DNA from: Bacteroidales bacterium
GTDB taxonomy: Bacteria > Bacteroidota > Bacteroidia > Bacteroidales > P3
Direction: 5' to 3'
Assembly (NCBI GenBank): GCA_004551865.1
Contig: SFPR01000026.1
Coordinates: 1 to 39,946, forward strand
DNA: 39,946 nucleotides
Positions 6,626-14,464 of the stretch are shown here, one piece after another (within the stretch, counting starts at the first letter, position 1; every line of letters starts with the position of its first letter). The notes under the pieces were generated by a model, which saw only the letters and a program-made list of their open reading frames with translations, did no database searches and was not told where the DNA came from. The translations under genes were made by a program, and so were the position numbers.

Positions 6626-9181
6626 ATGATAAGAGATAGACGAAGAAATTTGAAATTGCTGCTATTGTGTGCCGTATGTTTGCTTTTTGGCAATATGGGT
6701 ACGGTAGTTGCACAAAATGCGAGGGCAAGTCTGAGCGGCAGTGTCTCAGATGCTCAAACCAAAGAGGTGTTACAATATGTCAATGTGGCTGTTTTATCGA
6801 CTAAGGACAGCAGCATGATTAACGGTGTCATCACAAACGAAAACGGAAAGTTCTCCATAACGAACATGAAGTTGGGAAAATTCATTGTAAAATTTAGTTT
6901 CATAGGATACAAAGACGTTTTCAAAAACGTGGAACTAAAAGGCGGTAATGTGAATATGGGTAATATCGCACTTTCTCAGTCAAGCGAAATGTTGGAAGGT
7001 GTTGAGATTGTGGCAGAAAGGCAGATGATGGAGTACAAACTTGACAAGAGGGTGATAAATGTGGACAAAAATATTGTTTCGGCGGGAGGTTCGGCAAGCG
7101 AAGTGTTGGAAAATGTGCCTTCTGTGTCGGTTGATGAAGAAGGAGAGGTCTCTCTGAGGGGTAACTCCAACGTCAAGGTACTTATAGACGGCAAGCCTTC
7201 GGAACTTTTGGGAAGTGATTTGGCGAGTGTCTTGGCTCAGATACCTGCTTCGACGATAGAGAACATCGAAGTGATAACCAATCCTTCTGCAAAGTACGAT
7301 CCCGACGGCATGAGCGGAATTATCAACATCAAACTCAAAGAAAAAGGCAACATGGGGCTGAACGGTATGGTCAATATCTCGGCAGGAAGTGCCTTGGATA
7401 AGTTTCTGCCGAAAGCAAACGGCTCTGCATCGGTAAGCTATTCAACAAAGAAATTCGGATTTTCGGCTTCGATTGACGGAAGATACGACCAAAGGGGAAG
7501 AAGGTCAGATAACATGAAGTTGCTATTTGGTTCTGAACCGAATAGTCTTGAAGCATGGATGAGAAGTCGAAGAGACGGAACAGAAGAAGGTTATAGCGAA
7601 GGAATGAAATTGGGATTTGACTGGTACATCAACCAAAAGAACACACTCACTCTTTCTTATAACGGAAGAGGACACAATACTATTTCAGACCATACTGTAA
7701 TCAATAACACAAATCTTATTGACAGCATGAGCTATCGCAGTTTGGATCAGATAACTGACGGAGACCACAACGGACAATTCCATACTTTCTCTTTGAACTA
7801 CCAAAAGAAATTCAACAAACCCGACCAAGAACTCATGGTAGATGCAAACTGGAACATCGGTCGCTTCAACCGCGAGAGTACTCAGAAGATTGACTACCTA
7901 AACGATATGTTTGACACCGATTATGCTTTCGATAAGAAAGATGTAACCAAGGCAAACGACGACAGAGCTGTGGTTAAAATCAACTACACCCACCCTTTTT
8001 CAAAGGAATTGAGATTGGAAACGGGTTATAACCTCAACTACTCAAACCGACACTCCGATTATGATTATTATTTCAATGGTTTGTCCGAAAAAGATACAGC
8101 CACAAGTTATGTTTTCCACTCTACAGAATATATACACGCCCTTTATGCAACGGTGGGTTATACTCATGGTAATTGGAGCGGTCAGTTGGGTTTGAGAGGA
8201 GAAATAGTCAGAAGTACCGCAACCAAGACTATGGAAAACAAAGCGAACACTTCGTTTGACAAAAACTACATCTCTCCTTTCCCTACGCTGCACTTGTCTT
8301 ACCAAATATCACCCATGCAGTCTGCTCAGTTCTCTTACTCTCGTCGAATCAATCGTCCAGATATGCATTCGATGATGCCGAATGTCGATTTGTCCAACCC
8401 TGAACACATTCGCTTCGGAAATCCGGACATAGACCCCGAATACACCAACTCTCTCGAAATAGGATATTCTCATATCTTCTCAAAAACTACGATATTCGCC
8501 TCTGCATATTATCGTCAGACCAACAACAGAATTTCTTGGTTCAATTTCTTGTGGACAGAAGCGAATGCAAGACGCTATGGCTTCGATTGGGTTCTCGACA
8601 TTGCAGGAGACGAAGTTGACAAAGGCAAACTTGCAATGACAAGTCTCAACATTGACAAAAGTTCCAACTATGGTATCGAACTGATTATTGACCAACAGAT
8701 AACAAAATGGTGGAAAGTCAATCTGAATATGAATTTCTTTGGAAGTTATACTGATGCCACTTTGGTGAATGAGACAGAAATCAACTCTTTCAACTGGGAT
8801 GCCAAATTGAACTCTACAATGAATTTGCCACAATCGTGGACAATTCAACTATCTGCTCAATACTCTGCTCCGAGACGAACAATTCAGGGAGAGCAAGACT
8901 ATTTCTTCTTTACCGACCTTGCAATCAAGAAAGCTCTTAACAAGAAAGCCTCACTATCTCTTCGTTACTCTGATATATTCCGCACAATGAAGCGTAAGAG
9001 TACTACAATAACCGACGATTATATCTCGTTCCAAACTGGCAGACCTTACAGAAGAGCTATCACTCTCAACTTCAGCTACCGATTTGGCAACAATGACGTG
9101 AACAAGAGGGCTGTCAAGAGTTCCAAACGCTTGGACGACGGAAGCGGAAGCAACAATGCCGGTGCAGAAAGCGAAGATTAG
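6626..9181 (+). CDS. TonB-dependent-receptor-like outer membrane beta-barrel protein
   Basis: The 851-residue protein has a signal peptide (about residues 1-29, ending VVAQ), then a carboxypeptidase-regulatory-like domain (SLSGSVSDAQTKEVLQYVNV to FIGYKD). A plug domain follows (VSAGGSASEVLENVPSVSV, RGNSNVKVLIDGKP, IENIEVITNPSAKYDPDG, GIINIKLK), then a long C-terminal barrel rich in aromatic strands such as SLNYQKKF and LSYQISPMQSAQFSYSRR. This is the outer_membrane_beta-barrel (OMP_b-brl_3) class of Bacteroidota, related to TonB-dependent receptors. No SusD partner lies beside it, so a polysaccharide role is not indicated. The substrate is unknown. The next gene starts on the base after its stop codon. 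Confidence 0.88.
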   Translation: MIRDRRRNLKLLLLCAVCLLFGNMGTVVAQNARASLSGSVSDAQTKEVLQYVNVAVLSTKDSSMINGVITNENGKFSITNMKLGKFIVKFSFIGYKDVFKNVELKGGNVNMGNIALSQSSEMLEGVEIVAERQMMEYKLDKRVINVDKNIVSAGGSASEVLENVPSVSVDEEGEVSLRGNSNVKVLIDGKPSELLGSDLASVLAQIPASTIENIEVITNPSAKYDPDGMSGIINIKLKEKGNMGLNGMVNISAGSALDKFLPKANGSASVSYSTKKFGFSASIDGRYDQRGRRSDNMKLLFGSEPNSLEAWMRSRRDGTEEGYSEGMKLGFDWYINQKNTLTLSYNGRGHNTISDHTVINNTNLIDSMSYRSLDQITDGDHNGQFHTFSLNYQKKFNKPDQELMVDANWNIGRFNRESTQKIDYLNDMFDTDYAFDKKDVTKANDDRAVVKINYTHPFSKELRLETGYNLNYSNRHSDYDYYFNGLSEKDTATSYVFHSTEYIHALYATVGYTHGNWSGQLGLRGEIVRSTATKTMENKANTSFDKNYISPFPTLHLSYQISPMQSAQFSYSRRINRPDMHSMMPNVDLSNPEHIRFGNPDIDPEYTNSLEIGYSHIFSKTTIFASAYYRQTNNRISWFNFLWTEANARRYGFDWVLDIAGDEVDKGKLAMTSLNIDKSSNYGIELIIDQQITKWWKVNLNMNFFGSYTDATLVNETEINSFNWDAKLNSTMNLPQSWTIQLSAQYSAPRRTIQGEQDYFFFTDLAIKKALNKKASLSLRYSDIFRTMKRKSTTITDDYISFQTGRPYRRAITLNFSYRFGNNDVNKRAVKSSKRLDDGSGSNNAGAESED

Positions 9182-9562
9182 ATGAAAGTATTTGACCCTA
9201 TAAGAAAACAATATGTCGAACTTACTCCCGAAGAGCAAGTTCGACAATATTGTATCAATGTTTTGACCAAGCAGTTTGGCTATCCCAAAAGTGCCATTGC
9301 CGTCGAGGGGAAGATAAACCTCAACTCGATGACAAGACGTTTCGATATACTTGTGTACGACAAGGCTTTGAAACCTTTTTTACTTGTCGAGTGCAAGCGA
9401 AAGGAAGTAAAGTTGACTCAACAGACCATAGATCAGGTCGTATCTTACAACTTTGCCATTCAGGCTCCTTATATCATGATAACCAACAGCCTCACCACAT
9501 ATCTTATAGAGTACAAAGACGGAGAATATGCTTTTTTGGACACTCTGCCTGCCTATCGTTAA
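9182..9562 (+). CDS. small protein with HsdR_N-type nuclease-fold domain
   Basis: The 126-residue protein resembles the N-terminal domain of type I restriction R subunits (HSDR_N_2), but no helicase part or HsdM/HsdS gene is nearby. The PD-(D/E)xK core is visible as RRFDILVYD (Asp55) followed by LLVECKRK (Glu70, Lys72). Nuclease chemistry is therefore possible. Such stand-alone proteins are widespread in Bacteroidota and have no established role. The start codon directly abuts the stop of the upstream barrel gene, so the two are cotranscribed and probably translationally coupled. Confidence 0.8.
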   Translation: MKVFDPIRKQYVELTPEEQVRQYCINVLTKQFGYPKSAIAVEGKINLNSMTRRFDILVYDKALKPFLLVECKRKEVKLTQQTIDQVVSYNFAIQAPYIMITNSLTTYLIEYKDGEYAFLDTLPAYR

Positions 9563-9640
9563 AGCAGCTTTGGTCCAAAACACAAATCAAATAGGGCAAT
9601 TAAGGTAATACAAACCAAAATTTTCTTCATCATTCATACA

Positions 9641-9687
9641 AAAACGCGGCGGACTTCAACCAATGAAATCCGCCGCTCTTTGTTTTG
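9641..9687. terminator. bidirectional terminator between converging genes
   Basis: GCGGCGGA (9646-9653) pairs with TCCGCCGC (9669-9676) around a 15-base loop. It is flanked by AAAA on the left and TCTTTGTTTT on the right, so it can terminate transcripts from both sides. It lies between the HsdR_N-type gene (+) and kdd (-). Confidence 0.8.
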
Positions 9688-9705
9688 ATTTATCAGAAGT
9701 GTCTA

Positions 9706-10746
9706 TTATGCGTACAATTCGGTGAAGATTTTTCTCAATTTCTCACACTCTCTCAATTCTTGAAGGGTAATTTCTGCGTGTCCCTTTGTATAACCGTTGC
9801 CGACTATCATTGTAACATCGCTTCCGACGCCTTCTGCTCCGAGAGCTGCCTTTGTGAAGGAAGTAGCCATTGAGAAGAAGTAAACAGTTCCCGTATTCTT
9901 GGTTACAAGTATTGAAGTCATTTCAGTATCAGGAATGTTTACATTGTTGATACAAATATCTGCCATTTGTCCGTTGGTCAATTCTTCGATTTTCTTCATG
10001 ACAGGAACAGGCTGAGTTGCGTCTGCCGAGAACACAACGTCGCAAAAACCAAGCTCTTCCATTCTTTTGGTAGATTTTTCGCTGTGGCATATTCCTATAA
10101 CCTTACCTGTAACACCTGCTCTCTTCTTTGCTTCATAGCAGCAGAGCATTCCGGATTTTCCGCCGGCTCCTATGATAACCACGGTGTCGCCCGGTTTAAC
10201 CAATTTGGCAGTTTGAGCAGGAGCTCCTGCAACATCGAGGGCACTCAATGCAAGATTTTCAGGCAAGTCTGAAGGAATCTTTGCATAAATACCGCTTTCA
10301 AACAATATAGCTTTACCATCTATGTCCACTTGGTCAATCTCCGGACGTATGTCTTTGATTTTGTCAATTCTTAGCGGAGTAAGAGACAACGAAACCAAGG
10401 TTGCGATTTTGTCGCCGACCTTCAAATCGGTTTTTCCAATCAAAGCATCTCCTATTTTCTCGACAGTTCCGAGCAACATACCGCCCGAACCTGTTACAGG
10501 GTTACGATGCTTTCCTTGTTTCTCGACAATGCTCATCATAATCTTGGCAATTTCTGCCTTGTCTCCCTTTGCCTGCTCCTCAATTTGAGTAAATGATGCG
10601 GAGTCTATGTTTAAAGTTTGTACATCGATAAGGATTTCATTGTCATAGATTTCATCCATGTTGTTATCAATCTTGTTTGCAGGTTGTGGCAACACACCCT
10701 TTGGCTCAATTACACGGTGAGTTCCGTATTTACATCCTTTTTTCAT
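9706..10746 (-). CDS. kdd: L-erythro-3,5-diaminohexanoate dehydrogenase
   Basis: Kdd oxidatively deaminates L-erythro-3,5-diaminohexanoate to 5-amino-3-oxohexanoate with NAD, in the fermentation of lysine to acetate and butyrate. The 346-residue length fits the family. The N-terminal KKGCKYGTHRVIEPKGVLPQ is characteristic as I recall it, and the Rossmann loop IIGAGGKSG (about 191-199) binds the nucleotide. The ATG at 10746 is chosen over an upstream in-frame start that would run through the promoter. The other pathway genes (kamA, kamDE, kal, kce) are not adjacent, so the pathway would have to be encoded elsewhere. The gene stands alone, with its own promoter and terminator. Confidence 0.87.
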   Translation of the reverse strand: MKKGCKYGTHRVIEPKGVLPQPANKIDNNMDEIYDNEILIDVQTLNIDSASFTQIEEQAKGDKAEIAKIMMSIVEKQGKHRNPVTGSGGMLLGTVEKIGDALIGKTDLKVGDKIATLVSLSLTPLRIDKIKDIRPEIDQVDIDGKAILFESGIYAKIPSDLPENLALSALDVAGAPAQTAKLVKPGDTVVIIGAGGKSGMLCCYEAKKRAGVTGKVIGICHSEKSTKRMEELGFCDVVFSADATQPVPVMKKIEELTNGQMADICINNVNIPDTEMTSILVTKNTGTVYFFSMATSFTKAALGAEGVGSDVTMIVGNGYTKGHAEITLQELRECEKLRKIFTELYA

Positions 10747-10791
10747 CTTGATATTATATTTGAATATTGTTACTTTCTCGCTTCGAGTTTG

Positions 10792-10799
10792 CAAATATA
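10792..10799 (-). promoter_or_regulatory. promoter -7 box for kdd
   Basis: On the minus strand TATATTTG matches TAnnTTTG and lies about 45 bases upstream of the kdd ATG. No good TTTG -33 box is seen at the usual distance. Confidence 0.45.
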
Positions 10800-10834
10800 C
10801 GTTTTTTTTCAGACATGGTGTCTTTTTCTCTCAC

Positions 10835-10910
10835 AAAACGCCGTTTTGCTGAAATAAAACGGCGTTTTGGCAAAATAAAACGCCGAGTTATTTTGCCAAA
10901 ACGGCGAGTT
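10835..10910. repeat. array B1: four 21-bp dyad units
   Basis: Cores begin at 10839 (CGCCG), 10860 (CGGCG), 10881 (CGCCG) and 10902 (CGGCG), exactly 21 bases apart. Units 1 and 2 are perfect AAAACGSCGTTTT dyads; units 3 and 4 end in GAGTT instead of GTTTT. The array sits upstream of the kdd promoter, in the divergent gap between kdd and the OmpA-family gene. Confidence 0.9.
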
Positions 10911-10984
10911 ATCCAAGGGATTTTCAAGCAAGAAATCAGCCTTTACAAATGGTTGATTTTCAAAGTCTTCGTTTTCTCCGAAAA

Positions 10985-11060
10985 AAATCGCCGTTTTTTT
11001 CCGAAGAAACGCCGTTTTTTTTGAAAAAAGTGGCGTTTCTTTGTGAGAAAACGGCGATTT
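10985..11060. repeat. array B2: second four-unit array in the same gap
   Basis: Cores begin at 10989 (CGCCG), 11010 (CGCCG), 11031 (TGGCG) and 11052 (CGGCG), again exactly 21 bases apart. Linkers are longer A or T runs than in B1. The offset from B1 is not a multiple of 21 (87 bases), so this is a separate array rather than a continuation. Confidence 0.88.
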
Positions 11061-11167
11061 TTTGGAACGATTGCACATAAGATGAACTTTTCGGCTTGTT
11101 GTCTGTCTTTTGATTGCAAGACTTGCGGGACACAAATCAAGTCTTTCAATAAAAAAACAATAATAAA

Positions 11168-11199
11168 TTTGGTTATGTGCAAACTTATCCGTACCTTTG
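11168..11199 (+). promoter_or_regulatory. promoter for the OmpA-family gene
   Basis: TTTG (11168-11171), a 20-base spacer and TACCTTTG (11192-11199) give a near-ideal Bacteroidota promoter. The ATG at 11231 implies a leader of about 25 bases. Confidence 0.8.
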
Positions 11200-11230
11200 T
11201 CGGAGTTTTTCAAATCAAACCTTGGAAGTT

Positions 11231-12496
11231 ATGAAAAAAACGGTATTATTCGCAATGGCAGTGTTGTTATGTTTTGGTTTAGTTGCTCAAAACAGCAAAA
11301 AGAAAAAGAAAAAGCCTGCTCCGAAACCAACAGCTCCGGTGGAAATTGCTCTTCCCGAGAGATGTTCCGACTGTTTTTTTGCAGTAAAGTTGCAAGCTGA
11401 CGTTCCATACGGTCCTACCGAACCGCTGCAAGGTCCGGGCTATGTGAACGAAGTTCATAGAGATGCACAGACAAAAAATGTTTTTGAGCAGGAACACAAT
11501 TCCATTTGGTATAGTTTTGACATTCCTTACGACGGAAAGTTATTGATTGACATAAAACCAAAAGCTGCGACAGACGATTATGATTTCTTGGTCTATAAAT
11601 ACACAGACAAGTACTTTTGTAACCGAGTTGAAAAAAACAGAGTAAAACCCGTAAGAAGCGTTCAGTCTGTGTGCAGTTCGGATGTTCAGGGCAAGACAGG
11701 ATTGTCCCTCAAAGGCACGATGGCTCATATAAACAAGTCCTCCGATGTTGCATACGGCAAATACATTGACGTAAAGGCGGGCGAGAGTTATGTGATTGTT
11801 TTGGATAATCTTACAGACGGAGGATTGGGACACACAATCACCTGCGAGGTATGGACAGATTTTGCACCATTGTACATACACCCTATGGATAGTCTTGCAG
11901 CCCAGAGAACAACTGCCGACATCTACGTAAAGGAAATAGAAACCGGCAGAACGGTCATTGAAAAGAAAGACGCAGGTGCTGTAAAAATCAAATTGCTTCC
12001 CGAACGCAGCTACAACGTAAGCCTTGGCAAGGAAGGATACTTTCGTTTCAACAAAACGATAACCTATCAACAAGCAGCGGCAAAAGACTCTGTCTTGACC
12101 GCACGACTTGTTCAAATCAAACCCGGCTCAAACATTCCTCTCAATGGCGAGTTGTACTTTGACGAAAACGAACAAGGAGAAATTATTTTGATGAAAGAAT
12201 GCTACTATGCACTCGATGAAATTGTCAAAACGCTGAACGAATATCCCCAAATCAACGTGGATATTATCGGAAGAATTGCAACAGAAGGATTAAACGTCAG
12301 AAAGGACAACGAAATATCGAAGAAACGTGCCGATGCAATCATGAATTATCTTGTTTCGCAGGGCATTAGCGAGAACCGAATGAGAACAAGAGGCTCCTCA
12401 ATCAAGGAATTGGAAGCACAATTAAAAGATCAACAAAAGTTAAAAAACAAAATAATTACACCTCAGTGTGAAATAAAAATCGCAAACAAACGTTAG
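11231..12496 (+). CDS. OmpA-family outer membrane / peptidoglycan-binding protein
   Basis: The 421-residue protein has a signal peptide (MKKTVLFAMAVLLCFGLVAQ), then a lysine- and proline-rich stretch (KKKKKKPAPKPTAP). A long middle region of beta character follows and includes a PEGA-like segment (ERSYNVSLGKEGYFRF). The C-terminal OmpA-like domain occupies about residues 310-421, with YFDENEQGEIILM and NEISKKRADAIMNYLVSQGISENRMRTRG (given here as two parts, NEISKKRADAIMNY and ISENRMRTRG). That domain normally binds peptidoglycan, anchoring the outer membrane or a surface complex to the wall. The ATG at 11231 begins the signal peptide and suits the strong promoter. The role of the middle region is unknown. 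Confidence 0.85.
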   Translation: MKKTVLFAMAVLLCFGLVAQNSKKKKKKPAPKPTAPVEIALPERCSDCFFAVKLQADVPYGPTEPLQGPGYVNEVHRDAQTKNVFEQEHNSIWYSFDIPYDGKLLIDIKPKAATDDYDFLVYKYTDKYFCNRVEKNRVKPVRSVQSVCSSDVQGKTGLSLKGTMAHINKSSDVAYGKYIDVKAGESYVIVLDNLTDGGLGHTITCEVWTDFAPLYIHPMDSLAAQRTTADIYVKEIETGRTVIEKKDAGAVKIKLLPERSYNVSLGKEGYFRFNKTITYQQAAAKDSVLTARLVQIKPGSNIPLNGELYFDENEQGEIILMKECYYALDEIVKTLNEYPQINVDIIGRIATEGLNVRKDNEISKKRADAIMNYLVSQGISENRMRTRGSSIKELEAQLKDQQKLKNKIITPQCEIKIANKR

Positions 12497-12519
12497 CAAG
12501 GTGTATTTGTAAGATACGA

Positions 12520-12590
12520 TGTCCCATAGTGTAGCGGTAACACAAGAGATTCTGGCTCTCTTATCTCAGGTTCGAATCCTGATGGGATAA
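12520..12590 (+). tRNA. tRNA-Gln (anticodon CTG)
   Basis: A full cloverleaf can be drawn. The acceptor stem pairs TGTCCCA with TGGGATA, including one G-U pair and the weak U1-A72 pair typical of tRNA-Gln. The D stem pairs GTGT with ACAC. The anticodon stem pairs AGAGA with TCTCT around the loop TTCTGGC, giving anticodon CTG. The T arm is TCAGG-TTCGAAT-CCTGA. The discriminator is A at 12590 and CCA is not encoded. It reads codon CAG and lies 23 bases after the OmpA-family gene. Confidence 0.93.
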
Positions 12591-12594
12591 CATC

Positions 12595-12636
12595 GAAAGA
12601 GGGAACGGCAAAACGGTCGTTCCCTCTTTCTTTTTG
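12595..12636 (+). terminator. strong intrinsic terminator after tRNA-Gln
   Basis: GAAAGAGGGAACG (12595-12607) pairs perfectly with CGTTCCCTCTTTC (12618-12630) around a 10-base loop and is followed by TTTTT. It begins four bases after the tRNA. Confidence 0.9.
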
Positions 12637-12667
12637 CACTATCAATTCTTTCTTTTTGCACTATACG

Positions 12668-13204
12668 TTACTTGTCTTGAAAAGAAGCTGCCTCCAAGTG
12701 AAGATACACTTCGGCTTTTCCCGATTGGGTTTGCTCTTTGTCGGCACAATGATGAAGCATAAAGCCGCATTTTTTGAGTACTGCAAGCGATTGAGCATTG
12801 CCCTCAAAGACACAAGCCCACAATCTCTCCAAAGACAAATCGCAAAAGGCGTGGCAAATCAGTCGTTTGGCGGCCTCGGTTGTCAAGCCTTTGTTCCAAT
12901 ATGGTTTTGCGAGCCAATAACCTATCTCAGCTTCGTTTTGGTTCATCGGAAGGTGTCCCTGCTGCAACAACAAGCCCACACAACCAATCGGTTCACGAGT
13001 TTCTTTCAACACCATGGCGTATATTTCGGGGCAGGCAAAAACAGTACGAATTATTTCCCTGCTTTCTTCCTCTGATTGGTGAGCCTGCCAACCTGCCCTC
13101 TTCCCTATTAGTGGTTCTTTCGCATAGCGGAACAGACTTTTTGCATCTTCAATTCTCCAAGCTCTCAACACAAGTCGCCGAGTTTCCAAAACAATTTCAC
13201 TCAT
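12668..13204 (-). CDS. GNAT family N-acetyltransferase (RimJ/RimL type)
   Basis: The 178-residue protein has the GNAT layout. The start ETRRLVLRAWRIEDA is typical of the RimJ/RimL subgroup. Motif A appears as EIGYWLAKPYWNKGLTTEA, where the Q/R-x-x-G-x-G/A acetyl-CoA loop is represented by NKGLTTEA. The ending NAQSLAVLKKCGFM is also characteristic. It transfers acetyl from acetyl-CoA to an amine, possibly the N-terminus of a ribosomal protein or a small molecule; the substrate cannot be told. It stands alone, in a divergent arrangement with the porin gene. Confidence 0.88.
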   Translation of the reverse strand: MSEIVLETRRLVLRAWRIEDAKSLFRYAKEPLIGKRAGWQAHQSEEESREIIRTVFACPEIYAMVLKETREPIGCVGLLLQQGHLPMNQNEAEIGYWLAKPYWNKGLTTEAAKRLICHAFCDLSLERLWACVFEGNAQSLAVLKKCGFMLHHCADKEQTQSGKAEVYLHLEAASFQDK

Positions 13205-13224
13205 TCTTCAAAACATTTTTGCGG

Positions 13225-13259
13225 CAAAGGTAAACATTATTTTGAAACTCTTGTTCAAG
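13225..13259 (-). promoter_or_regulatory. promoter for the GNAT gene
   Basis: On the minus strand TACCTTTG (13225-13232) matches TAnnTTTG, with CTTG (13256-13259) 23 bases upstream. The ATG at 13204 follows about 20 bases downstream. Confidence 0.55.
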
Positions 13260-13374
13260 AAAGCAACTATGCATATCGTTATAAATCACAGCCTTAACAA
13301 ACATACATACTTCCTTTCGAAGAGAGAGCGAAAGCCGAACAAAGATGATTTTTCTCTCCTTGAAATGTTCCGAC

Positions 13375-13405
13375 CTTGTCTTATGGCAGTTTTTTCTTAC
13401 CTTTG
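13375..13405 (+). promoter_or_regulatory. promoter for the porin operon
   Basis: CTTG (13375-13378), a 19-base spacer and TACCTTTG (13398-13405) fit the Bacteroidota consensus. The ATG is at 13441. Confidence 0.65.
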
Positions 13406-13440
13406 TCCTCTCAAATTATGTTGAATTATTACAAATTTTT

Positions 13441-14445
13441 ATGGTAAAAAAGACCCTTTTATGCCTATTTGTGGCAGCGGTTTCAACTCTGACCGCATTA
13501 AGTCAGCAAGAAGAAATGTCCTTACGCTTTGATGCAAGGGCAGACTTTAATTGTCAATCGGACAAGAACAGCACTCAGAGTGGTTTTTCGGGAAAAAATC
13601 TCAACTTAATACTCGATGGCAAAATCAATTCCAAGTTGGAATATCATTTGAGGCAGAGACTGAACAAGCCAATCTCGACTTACGATATGCTTGATGCGAC
13701 CGACTGGATTTATTTGAAGTATGACATCGACAATAACTTCTTTGTTTCTGCCGGAAAGCAGGTTGTGGCGATAGGAACGTTTGAATACGACTATGCTCCG
13801 ATAGATTGCTATTTTCTTTCAGACTTTTGCAACAACATTCCCTGCTATGAACTTGGCATAAACCTTGGTTTCAGAGACAATGCGGGCAGAAACACTCTCC
13901 AATTCCAAGTTGCAAACTCTCCTTTTGCCTCTTCGTCGCTCGGAAGTCTGTATTCGTACAACCTTTTGTGGAACGGCGACTTCAACTGGTTCAAAACGAT
14001 TTACTCTCTCAATATGATAGAGCAGCGAAAAGGCGACTTTATCAACTATATCGCCTTGGGAAACCAATTCTCTTTTGATTGCTTTGTATTGGAGTTAGAT
14101 TACATCAACCGCTATCACGAAAAGCAGGAGGGCTTTTTTGATGATTTTTCATTGATTGCCAACCTCAAAGCCTCAATCGGCGACAAATGGAGAGTGTTCG
14201 TCAAGGGAGGATATGACATGAACAAAGCTCAAAGTCCTGTTCCCTCAAACAATTTTTACCATTGGGACTATTGTGTAAGCCCGGGAACAGAATACGGATT
14301 TTATGGTGCAGGTTGCGAGTTCTTCCCTTTGAGAGGAAAGAACGATGTGAGGCTTCATGCCTACCTTTACTCAAACAACCAAACGCCTTCAAAGCTCTAT
14401 TTCAACATGGGACTGACTTGGAAAATGCAAGCGATAAACAGATAG
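13441..14445 (+). CDS. outer membrane porin (Porin_O_P-like)
   Basis: The 334-residue protein has a signal peptide (MVKKTLLCLFVAAVSTLTALSQ) followed by a barrel made of alternating aromatic and polar strands. The segment NLILDGKINSKLEYHLRQRL, then DWIYLKYDIDNNFFVSAGKQ, resembles the phosphate-selective porin O/P family, which forms general or anion-selective channels. The protein ends in WKMQAINR rather than a terminal phenylalanine. The ATG at 13441 is chosen because it starts the signal peptide downstream of the promoter; an upstream in-frame start would overlap the promoter. The Gate-domain gene follows after 19 bases. The substrate is unknown. Confidence 0.75.
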   Translation: MVKKTLLCLFVAAVSTLTALSQQEEMSLRFDARADFNCQSDKNSTQSGFSGKNLNLILDGKINSKLEYHLRQRLNKPISTYDMLDATDWIYLKYDIDNNFFVSAGKQVVAIGTFEYDYAPIDCYFLSDFCNNIPCYELGINLGFRDNAGRNTLQFQVANSPFASSSLGSLYSYNLLWNGDFNWFKTIYSLNMIEQRKGDFINYIALGNQFSFDCFVLELDYINRYHEKQEGFFDDFSLIANLKASIGDKWRVFVKGGYDMNKAQSPVPSNNFYHWDYCVSPGTEYGFYGAGCEFFPLRGKNDVRLHAYLYSNNQTPSKLYFNMGLTWKMQAINR

Positions 14446-14464
14446 AACAAAACGACAAACAAAT

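Noticed and set aside
10774..11213. Open frames across the 21-bp arrays giving lysine/arginine/phenylalanine heptad proteins
   Set aside because: Nearly all frames of the repeat unit are open by composition, so these frames carry no evidence of coding. Only the dus insertion lies inside a real gene.
12520..12640. tRNA-Gln as an integration site for a mobile element
   Set aside because: No integrase and no duplicated tRNA 3' end is seen in the window; the tRNA is followed directly by a normal terminator.
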